Assembly: GCA_028701815.1 (NCBI GenBank)
Contig: JAQVPY010000030.1
Location: forward strand, 1 to 15,822
Direction of reading: 5' to 3'
Length of the DNA: 15,822 nt
DNA from: Bacteroidales bacterium
Lineage (GTDB): Bacteria > Bacteroidota > Bacteroidia > Bacteroidales > BM520
Made by a program: the position numbers and the translations under genes. The notes under the pieces were generated by a model. The model saw only the letters and a list, made by a program, of their open reading frames with translations, did not search any database and was not told the DNA's origin. Below are positions 8,001 through 13,453 of the stretch, one piece after another (position 1 is the first letter of the stretch; the number at the start of each line of letters is the position of its first letter).

Positions 8001-8030
8001 GGAAAAAGATTTAAAGCAGATATTCATTAA
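5007..8030 (+). CDS. Fused beta-phosphoglucomutase (HAD) / GH65 disaccharide phosphorylase
   Basis: A 1007-residue two-domain enzyme. Residues 1-250 are a HAD-family beta-phosphoglucomutase: nucleophile motif FDLDGVIT with Asp11 and Asp13, His23 at the place of the hinge histidine of Lactococcus beta-PGM, motif II ASSS, KGKPEPD and IEDAVSGVQAG. The usual DTA after DGVIT is KTA, and a large cap insert (YVDGKPRYKGVNDFL) is present; both are known in this subgroup. Residues about 258-1007 are glycoside hydrolase family 65, with MGPDEFHE at 735-742; Glu739 is the likely general acid. GH65 phosphorylases split alpha-glucosides (trehalose, maltose, kojibiose, nigerose) with phosphate and release beta-glucose 1-phosphate, which the N-terminal domain would turn into glucose 6-phosphate. 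M. tuberculosis Rv2006 has a comparable HAD-GH65 layout. No signal peptide; cytoplasmic. It lies 17 bases after rny and 19 before the kinase gene. The substrate cannot be read from sequence alone. Confidence 0.9.
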   Translation: MSVIVESVIFDLDGVITKTAIVHSAAWKQMFDEYLKYREQKFGEPFVEFSHQTDYIKYVDGKPRYKGVNDFLLSRGINIEYGTPDDKAGFDTVCALGNKKNEKFNEIITKDGVEVYDSTIAFIQDLRKRGIKTGVASSSKHCSPILARMDMLSLFDTCVDGTTSAELNLKGKPEPDIFTTAADNLGCSYNKSIVIEDAVSGVQAGKKGNFGLVIGLARENNLRELEINGADIVVEDITEISFEDIESWFQYGLKIDGWNLTYKDYNKNVEKTRETLMTVGNGYFGTRGNMSECFAGENNYPGTYMAGVYNRLRSKVGDKMITNEDFVNCPNWTVFRFKIGREPWIDINECEIKYIERNLDLRSGELQRVMCLKDKKGRIHLIDSRRFASMSNYHVAGEKYSFTAINYSGTATFCIGINGDIINAGVDRYKQLNQKHLNPDAVVIEDNVITVGVETTQSKITVVEMAKITSDIDKTAEIIKNRSGYIEYSAKVKPLTSVDFQKIVTLYNSYQDKGDVYKKSAALINSIHSYDALLRSSRMAWKKIWDEIDIEISGDRLAQKLIRLHLYHLMVSFSPHNENFDASITARGLHGEAYRGHIFWDELYILPFYCLHYPEAAKAMLMYRYRRLDEARKYARANGYKGAMFPWQSGSSGREETQTLHLNPVSGQWGDDYSCLQRHVSLAVGYDIYMYYHTTGDIDFMSSKGYEMISEICRFWVSMCKYDPETRRYSIEGVMGPDEFHEKYPESDKGGLRDNAYTNVMTAWLLNIGANLFDDLSEYEDAKKIIGKLKLTNNEIEHWRDIATCLRFVIENDIIAQYDGYFELKDLDWEKYREKYGNIYRMDRILKAEGLSPDNFKVAKQADTLMMFYTLPKNDVSSLLKSMGYKMSNDYIQKNLRYYLARTSHGSTLSKIVHAQLANMIDDFDLSRTLYFDALTSDFVDVQGGTTAEGIHAGVMCGTILIALFSFAGINIFGEQIELDVPKMPKPWTGIKSSLTFRGKRFKADIH

Positions 8031-8049
8031 TCAAAAAAATTATCATACC

Positions 8050-8685
8050 ATGTTAAGCGACGTTTTATTGATAGAAGAAAAACACGAAACTGCTGCAAAA
8101 GCCCTTTTTGAACTCATTGAAAAAACGAGAAAAGGCAGATTTGTAGTCGCTATTTCAGGCGAGTCAGGCAGCGGAAAAACCGAATTATCCCATTGTTTGG
8201 CCAAGGAATATAAAAAAGCTGATATGAGGGCCAAGCCGCTTCATACCGACAACTATTATCTCACCCTGCCGGAAGAGAGAAACACATGGCGCGAAGCCCA
8301 CGGTCCGTCTGCAATAGGAGATACGGAATACGACTGGGCCACCTTAAACGGCAACGTAGAATCGTTCCGTCGCGGCGTTAAAGCCTTTATGCCCTGCGTG
8401 GATATCGTCACCGATCAGGTGGACTCCCTGATAACGGATTTTTCTAAAATAGACGTTCTGATTCTCGATGGATTATACGCCCTAAAATGTGAAGACGTGG
8501 ATTTACGAGTGTTTATCGATATCACCTATTTTGAAACGAAAAAAGCTCAATTAAAACGCGGAAAAGAAGCTCAAACTCCTCTCCGCGCTATGGTACTTCA
8601 AAGAGAACACGAGGTGGTGTCATCTATGAAAAATACAGCCGACGTGCTTGTCAACAAAGACTATACATTATCAGAGAACCTTTAG
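8050..8685 (+). CDS. Uridine-kinase-family P-loop kinase, substrate uncertain
   Basis: This 211-residue cytoplasmic protein has the fold signatures of the uridine kinase / phosphoribulokinase family: Walker A GESGSGKT at residues 37-44 (Lys43), a substrate-side motif HTDNYYLTLPEER, and a Walker-B-like strand VLILDGLYAL, followed by an Arg-rich lid (LKRGKEAQTPLRAMVLQRE). It differs from housekeeping uridine kinase (Udk) in the middle part: a long WREAHGP...EYDW segment replaces the usual Udk uridine-site sequence. The gene starts 19 bases after the phosphorylase fusion, on the same strand, and ends the operon. Position suggests it acts on a sugar or nucleoside product linked to phosphorolysis, for example the glucose released by GH65, but this is inference; a plain nucleoside kinase cannot be excluded. 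The stop codon lies inside the left arm of the operon-end hairpin. Confidence 0.75.
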   Translation: MLSDVLLIEEKHETAAKALFELIEKTRKGRFVVAISGESGSGKTELSHCLAKEYKKADMRAKPLHTDNYYLTLPEERNTWREAHGPSAIGDTEYDWATLNGNVESFRRGVKAFMPCVDIVTDQVDSLITDFSKIDVLILDGLYALKCEDVDLRVFIDITYFETKKAQLKRGKEAQTPLRAMVLQREHEVVSSMKNTADVLVNKDYTLSENL

Positions 8686-8699
8686 GGATCCTAAAGGTT
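8677..8699 (+). terminator. Hairpin between convergent genes
   Basis: AACCTTTAGG (8677-8686), loop GAT, then CCTAAAGGTT (8690-8699) form a perfect ten-base-pair stem. Only a few T follow (8698-8701) on the plus strand, and no clear T run is present on the other strand. The left arm contains the kinase stop codon (8683-8685), and the right arm touches the fabZ stop (8700-8702). Best read as a compact transcription stop for the plus-strand operon, possibly working for both directions. Confidence 0.65.
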
Positions 8700-9182
8700 T
8701 TACATGTTTATTTGCAAGTTTTCGTTTTTCACGAGTGCAAAGATTAACTCGCCCTGCACACAAAGCGTTCCGTCTACTTCAGCTTTCGCTTTGACAAAAA
8801 ACACCATTCCACGTGAATTGGTTATCTCTGCTGTAATTTTTATTTCATCTCCGGGCTTTACCTGTTTTTTAAACTTAACATTATTTATTCCAGCATAAAA
8901 GGGAGTTGTACCTATCAGTCTGTCGCCAATTAGAGGACAGCTGGATTGGGCCATAATTTCGCATAAGATCACGCCGGGGACGACCGGATTACCGGGGAAA
9001 TGTCCTTGGAGGAAGAACTCATCGCCTCTCACGAGATAAATAGCATGGGCCACGTCGTTATCATCGATAGTGATAGTATCTACTAAGAGCATAGGTGGAC
9101 GATGAGGGATCAGACGCATGATATCGTCTCTTGTCATAGTAACATTTTTACGTATTTCCAGCGGTTTATTTTCCTTATTCAT
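8700..9182 (-). CDS. fabZ: 3-hydroxyacyl-ACP dehydratase FabZ
   Basis: FabZ removes water from 3-hydroxyacyl-ACP to give trans-2-enoyl-ACP in type II fatty acid synthesis. The 160-residue protein is a single hot-dog domain with the family motifs PHRPPMLLVD (26-35), GHFPGNPVVPGV (60-71) with catalytic His61, and CEIMAQ with Glu75. The 14-residue spacing of His and Glu equals that of E. coli FabZ (His54, Glu68). An extra dozen residues at the N-terminus are polar and not conserved; Met16 is a possible later start. The gene begins nine bases after the fabK stop, so it is the last gene of the fabH-fabK-fabZ operon. Confidence 0.94.
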   Translation of the reverse strand: MNKENKPLEIRKNVTMTRDDIMRLIPHRPPMLLVDTITIDDNDVAHAIYLVRGDEFFLQGHFPGNPVVPGVILCEIMAQSSCPLIGDRLIGTTPFYAGINNVKFKKQVKPGDEIKITAEITNSRGMVFFVKAKAEVDGTLCVQGELIFALVKNENLQINM

Positions 9183-9191
9183 GATACGGGT

Positions 9192-10142
9192 TTATTTAAT
9201 TACGAGATCACCTGCCTTGAGCATTAAATTGCAGGCGTCCTGCATCATTTCTTCGATTATCTCTTTAGCGGGTTGGATTTTATTTACTAATCCGGCGATT
9301 TCGCCTGCCATATAGCAGCCCATAGAATCGCCTTCTTGGGTAGCTTTACGCAGTGCGCCTGTTCCGAATTTTTCGATTTCTTCGGAGGGGACGTTAGCAT
9401 TATTTTCCATCTGGGAGAATTTTCTACTGAAGACTGTTTTGAGGGAGCGAACGGGGTGTCCGAGTTTTTTACCTGTTACGATAGTATCGATATCATGTGC
9501 GGCTACGATTTTATTTTTATAGTTATCATGAATTTTACATTCGGTAGCCGTAAGAAAGCGTGTACCACACTGGACGCCGTCAGCGCCGAGCATAAAAGCG
9601 GCGGCCACTCCCCTGCCGTCAGCGATACCGCCGGCAGCGAGAACGGGGATAGAGAGTGCGTCACATACTTGAGGCACGAGGGGCATTGTATTCATCTCGC
9701 CGACATGTCCGCCTGATTCAGCGCCTTCGGCGACGACGGCAGTAGCTCCCATCGACTGCATTCTCAAGGCAAAAGCCACAGATGCTGCAACGGGGATAAC
9801 TTTTATTCCGGCTTCCAGCCATTTGCCAATATATTTTGAAGGCATACCGGCTCCGGTGGTTACCACGGGCACTTTCTCGTCAATGACAAGTTGGGCTATA
9901 TCGTCGGCAAAGGGGCTCATCAGCATAATATTTACGCCGAAGGGTTTATCTGTCATGGTTCTACATTTTTTTATCTCTGCAGCCACATAATCGACGTTGG
10001 CATTCATTGCCGATATTAGTCCCAAGCCGCCGGCTTCGGATACGGCACTGGCGAGGTTCGCCTCGGAGACCCAAGCCATACCACCTTGAAAGATAGGGTA
10101 TTTTATACCTAATAAATCACAAATTCTACTTTTTATAATCAT
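9192..10142 (-). CDS. fabK: Enoyl-ACP reductase II, FabK type (FMN)
   Basis: FabK is the flavin-dependent enoyl-ACP reductase that replaces FabI in some bacteria. The 316-residue TIM-barrel protein closely follows remembered S. pneumoniae FabK: YPIFQGGMAWV (15-25), DKPFGVNIML (65-74), VVTTGAG (93-99), AEGAESGGHVG (138-148) with His146 near the catalytic His144 of pneumococcal FabK, AAGGIADGRGVAAAFMLGA for FMN phosphate, and CGTRFL. Nitronate monooxygenases share the fold, but the match over the whole length and the position between fabH and fabZ (13 and 9 bases away) make FabK the better call. No signal peptide; cytoplasmic. The enzyme completes each elongation cycle after FabZ. Confidence 0.9.
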   Translation of the reverse strand: MIIKSRICDLLGIKYPIFQGGMAWVSEANLASAVSEAGGLGLISAMNANVDYVAAEIKKCRTMTDKPFGVNIMLMSPFADDIAQLVIDEKVPVVTTGAGMPSKYIGKWLEAGIKVIPVAASVAFALRMQSMGATAVVAEGAESGGHVGEMNTMPLVPQVCDALSIPVLAAGGIADGRGVAAAFMLGADGVQCGTRFLTATECKIHDNYKNKIVAAHDIDTIVTGKKLGHPVRSLKTVFSRKFSQMENNANVPSEEIEKFGTGALRKATQEGDSMGCYMAGEIAGLVNKIQPAKEIIEEMMQDACNLMLKAGDLVIK

Positions 10143-10155
10143 AACTTTTCAGATT

Positions 10156-11109
10156 TTAATTATTCCACTTAAAAAGGCAGGCTCCTGTTGTAAATCCGGC
10201 GCCGAAAGCGCTGAACACAAGCACGTCACCTTGCTTAATTTTTCCCGAGCGTCTCATTTCGTCGAGTAATATGGGGATACTTGCAGAAGAGGTATTCCCG
10301 TATTTCTCAATATTGTGCGGAAACTTAACCTGCGGCTGTTCCAGCTTTTCACGAATAGTCTCGATAATCCTTATATTAGCCTGATGGAGCAAATAATAAT
10401 TGACATCATCGGCAGAGAGTCCCGCTTCGCGCAATACGGTTTGAATATCTGCCGTAGAAGCGGATACGGCGAGTTTATACACTTCCTTACCGTTCATGAC
10501 AAGGGGCTGAAAATCTTCATGAAGTCTGTTATATGGCGTCTTCTCCATCTCCAATTTATAATAAAGAGGCTCATAATTACTTGTAGAGTTAAGCTCTAAC
10601 GAGAGAAGATCATCTCCTTTGGTCACCACTACGGCGGCGGCGCCGTCGCCAAAAAGGACACTCGTATTACGCTCTTTCCAGTTTGTAAAGCGAGAGGGTT
10701 CTTCAGCACATACAATTAATATATTATTAATATTTTTTGTTTTCAAAAATGATTCAGCCATATCTAATGCATAAATAAAGCCCGTGCATGCGCCGTTAAT
10801 ATCTATACAGGGGCAATAGGCATCGATTTTTCCTTCAACGATACAGCTCAAAGAAGGAGTAACAAAGCTATTTGCCACATTTGAACAAATTATATAGTCG
10901 ATATCCTTTGCGGTAAGTCCCGCATCTTTCAAAGCCTCTTCCGAAGCTTGGGCTGCCAGAGTAACCAAATCCTCATCTGACAGTAGACGTCTTTCGTTTA
11001 TTCCGGTGCGCGTTTTAATCCATTCGTCACTTGTGTCAAGAAACGTCGCCAGCATATTATTTGTAACAGACAACGACGGCAACATTTTTCCCGTACCAAT
11101 TATTTTCAT
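10156..11109 (-). CDS. fabH: 3-oxoacyl-ACP synthase III FabH
   Basis: FabH condenses a starter acyl-CoA with malonyl-ACP and so begins fatty acid synthesis. The 317-residue thiolase-fold protein has the complete Cys-His-Asn triad: Cys108 in INGACTGF, His242 in LLHQAN and Asn272 in YGNTSSAS. The 30-residue gap from His to Asn equals E. coli FabH (244, 274). The early motif DEWIKTRTGINER (28-40) is the family CoA-binding loop. The N-terminus begins directly at KIIGTG, so the start at 11109 is natural. The gene opens an operon with fabK (13-base gap) and fabZ; no fabD, acpP or fabF is within it. A near-consensus promoter lies 16 bases upstream. Confidence 0.94.
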   Translation of the reverse strand: MKIIGTGKMLPSLSVTNNMLATFLDTSDEWIKTRTGINERRLLSDEDLVTLAAQASEEALKDAGLTAKDIDYIICSNVANSFVTPSLSCIVEGKIDAYCPCIDINGACTGFIYALDMAESFLKTKNINNILIVCAEEPSRFTNWKERNTSVLFGDGAAAVVVTKGDDLLSLELNSTSNYEPLYYKLEMEKTPYNRLHEDFQPLVMNGKEVYKLAVSASTADIQTVLREAGLSADDVNYYLLHQANIRIIETIREKLEQPQVKFPHNIEKYGNTSSASIPILLDEMRRSGKIKQGDVLVFSAFGAGFTTGACLFKWNN

Positions 11110-11125
11110 ACACTAAAATTTTTTG

Positions 11126-11133
11126 CAAAGTAA
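11126..11133 (-). promoter_or_regulatory. fabHKZ promoter, -7 element TTACTTTG
   Basis: On the minus strand TTACTTTGC matches TAnnTTTG in all fixed positions but the second, and lies 16 bases before the fabH ATG. The 122-base gap around it (11110-11231) is AT-rich and contains no convincing hairpin, so no terminator for the upstream peptidase gene could be placed. Confidence 0.4.
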
Positions 11134-11231
11134 ACACGCAAAAATTTAATAGAAAAAAATTTGGGATATGTCGGTCAAAAAATATGTTAAAGAACGCTTA
11201 TTGGGGACGAAATCCATCATTTGGGGGTAAA

Positions 11232-13370
11232 TCACCTGATTATCTTCATCTCATTTATCAGGTTTTGGGCGTTTCCTATCTTATCAATCACGAAAAGCAG
11301 GTATCTTGCATCCACGCAAATGGTGCGCTGAACCTTCTGCTCAAAGGATATATCGCCACTCATAGCTTCCCAGTTACCATCAAAGGCAAGTCCTATTAGG
11401 TTACCTTCGCCATCAATTACGGGGCTACCGGAATTACCTCCGGTGATATCGTTTGTAGTGATAAAGTTTACTACTATGGTGCCGTCTTCATTAGCATATC
11501 GACCGTAATCTTTGCTATCATACAACTCTATCATCTTATCGGGCACGTCGAATTCCCAGTTGTCGGGGATATATTTCTCCATAACACCGTCGATGGTAGT
11601 ATAATATCTGCATTTCACGGCATCTGCCGACTTGTAGCCCTGAACCGAACCGTAAGTAAGTCGCATCGTAAAGTTCGCATCCGGATAGAACGTCTTGACA
11701 TCTTTCTGCATTTGCATAAGACCGTTCATATATTTACGGGAAGCCTCATTTCCTACCAGGAGTATATTTTGTTGTTCTCCATACAGGGCAGCAAAACTTT
11801 CCCTAATGCTCATAACCATGGCAAAGAGAGGGTCTTTACTCAAGCTCTTCGGCTTCTCGAGCCATTTGTTCATTCGTTCCTGCGAAGTAAATATGGATTT
11901 ATCAAAAGCCTTATTCACGAAAGCTGTAAAGTCGCCGCCAGCCATCAGACCCTGTTCAGTTAACATCTGCGGACGCTGGTTTGTCGGAATATCCTGATAG
12001 AAGATATTGAGCAAAGCTATTGTAACATCTTTATCCAATGCGATATTGTAGTTTTTGAAATAGGTCTCCACTCTCGGGAGCAGCCTGTTTACAGCATTTC
12101 TTACTGTTTCCTCATCCGATTTGTTTTCTATGGCTTTATTGGCACTTCTAAAATAATCCGCGAGAGTGATAGCCTCGCCTCCACGGATACCGGCTTCGAC
12201 ATGATATGTTATCGCCTTCTGATACTTTGACGACACCTTATAAACATTCTCAAAATCAGATAATACGGAGCCGTATTGGGCAAGGCGCAATGGATCTGCA
12301 TTAATCCATGAAGCAAATTCATTTTCAAGAGACTGCTTTTTTTCGACTACTTTATTCCGTTTCAACTGCTTCACCTGTCCTATATAATACTTCCAATAAT
12401 TGCTAACGCTTGCCTGCTTTGAAGCATATTTGATAAACACTTCTGGATCTTCATCCATATAGCTGCGATAGATGTCGAGTTTGGTAGTGCGGCATTTAAT
12501 CAGCGCCGGGCCCTCCTGTTCTATGATAAGTTTAACGCTTTGTGATGAAGAATAGCGGTCGGTAGAACCCGGATAACCAAGGATCATGGCATAGTCGCCC
12601 TCTTTTACTCCTTTCAGGGATATTGGAAGGAAATGTTTTGAAACCATCGGGATATTCTCGGCTGCATATTCCACCGGAGAGCCGTCGGGAGCTGTATAAA
12701 CTCTGAAAATACAAAAGTCGCCCTTATGACGAGGCCATGTCCAGTTGTCGGTATCGGCGCCATATTTTCCTATTCCCCAAGGGGGACAAGCTACGAGACG
12801 GACATCTTTATATACGTCATATTCAAACAGAATATATTGATTACCATTATAAAACGGCACAATTTCAACTCTACGTGCGCCCTCGCGTTCTTCCGTTATA
12901 TTCTTAATGGCGTTCCTTACAAGAGAGTATCTTTTTTCTGCATCCGTTCCGTCTGTAACATCTGCCAGAACAGCATCGGTAACATCTTCCACATACGCCA
13001 GAAAAGAGACTGTCAGACCATCATTTGGCAGTTCTTCCTCATGGCTGTAAGCCCAGAAACCGTCGGTAAGATAATCATGGTCAATGGAAGAATGGGCCTG
13101 CACCTGTCCAATGCCACAATGATGATTCGTAAGCAGCAATCCCTGCGGAGAGATAAGTTCTCCCGTGCAGCCACCTCCGAACTGTACGATAGCATCTTTC
13201 AAACTCGGATTATTCAAATCAAAGATGTCCTGCATAGAAAGTTTGCACCCTAATGCCTGCATTTCAGCAAGGTTCTTCCCGTTGAGAGAATATGGCAACC
13301 ACATACCTTCATCTGCCCAAAGAAATGAGAACGAGAAAAAGGCTACGATGAGAATTAATAATTTCTTCAT
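11232..13370 (-). CDS. S46 family dipeptidyl-peptidase (DPP7/DPP11 type), secreted
   Basis: S46 peptidases are periplasmic or surface exopeptidases that cut dipeptides from the N-terminus of oligopeptides; they feed amino-acid-fermenting Bacteroidota. The 712-residue protein has a signal peptide (residues 1-19, MKKLLILIVAFFSFSFLWA), and the mature chain starts DEGMWLPY as in known members. The chymotrypsin-like triad is visible: His84 in TNHHCG, probably Asp218 in RHKGDF, and Ser647 in GGNSGSP. In Porphyromonas the residue 18 after the catalytic Ser is Arg in DPP11 (acidic P1) and Gly in DPP7 (hydrophobic P1); here it is Gly665, so DPP7-like specificity is predicted. Length (about 700-720) is normal. 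The gene stands alone, 122 bases before fabH, and faces a divergent GH13 gene 83 bases away. Confidence 0.93.
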   Translation of the reverse strand: MKKLLILIVAFFSFSFLWADEGMWLPYSLNGKNLAEMQALGCKLSMQDIFDLNNPSLKDAIVQFGGGCTGELISPQGLLLTNHHCGIGQVQAHSSIDHDYLTDGFWAYSHEEELPNDGLTVSFLAYVEDVTDAVLADVTDGTDAEKRYSLVRNAIKNITEEREGARRVEIVPFYNGNQYILFEYDVYKDVRLVACPPWGIGKYGADTDNWTWPRHKGDFCIFRVYTAPDGSPVEYAAENIPMVSKHFLPISLKGVKEGDYAMILGYPGSTDRYSSSQSVKLIIEQEGPALIKCRTTKLDIYRSYMDEDPEVFIKYASKQASVSNYWKYYIGQVKQLKRNKVVEKKQSLENEFASWINADPLRLAQYGSVLSDFENVYKVSSKYQKAITYHVEAGIRGGEAITLADYFRSANKAIENKSDEETVRNAVNRLLPRVETYFKNYNIALDKDVTIALLNIFYQDIPTNQRPQMLTEQGLMAGGDFTAFVNKAFDKSIFTSQERMNKWLEKPKSLSKDPLFAMVMSIRESFAALYGEQQNILLVGNEASRKYMNGLMQMQKDVKTFYPDANFTMRLTYGSVQGYKSADAVKCRYYTTIDGVMEKYIPDNWEFDVPDKMIELYDSKDYGRYANEDGTIVVNFITTNDITGGNSGSPVIDGEGNLIGLAFDGNWEAMSGDISFEQKVQRTICVDARYLLFVIDKIGNAQNLINEMKIIR

Positions 13371-13408
13371 AATATTTTCTTTTTATTTTATATTCGACTA
13401 AATCATTG

Positions 13409-13416
13409 CAAATATC
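13409..13416 (-). promoter_or_regulatory. Candidate promoter of the S46 peptidase gene, GATATTTG
   Basis: On the minus strand GATATTTGC matches TAnnTTTG except for the first base and is followed by C as in the other elements of this window. It lies 38 bases before the peptidase ATG, in the 83-base divergent region shared with the GH13 gene. Confidence 0.35.
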
Positions 13417-13441
13417 GACATTTTTTTCCAAATAAAAATGA

Positions 13442-13449
13442 TATTTTTG
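13442..13449 (+). promoter_or_regulatory. GH13 gene promoter, -7 element TATTTTTG
   Basis: TATTTTTGC is a perfect TAnnTTTG match only four bases before the ATG at 13454. If functional, transcription would begin at or within a base or two of the start codon, giving a leaderless mRNA. The region is very T-rich, so a chance match is possible. Confidence 0.5.
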
Positions 13450-13453
13450 CACC

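Noticed and set aside
8050..8685. Calling the gene udk
   Set aside because: The P-loop and Walker B agree with the family, but the substrate region differs from housekeeping uridine kinase and the context is sugar phosphorolysis, so no symbol was given.
9192..10142. Nitronate monooxygenase as the product
   Set aside because: The protein follows FabK over its full length and lies between fabH and fabZ, so FabK is the better call, although the families share a fold.
11184..11399. A 71-codon frame in the gap between fabH and the S46 gene
   Set aside because: Only its first part is intergenic; the rest is antisense to the conserved C-terminus of the peptidase, and no promoter box precedes it.
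12726..13253. A 175-codon open frame on the plus strand
   Set aside because: It is antisense to the signal-peptide and catalytic His region of the S46 peptidase, whose motifs leave no doubt about the coding strand.
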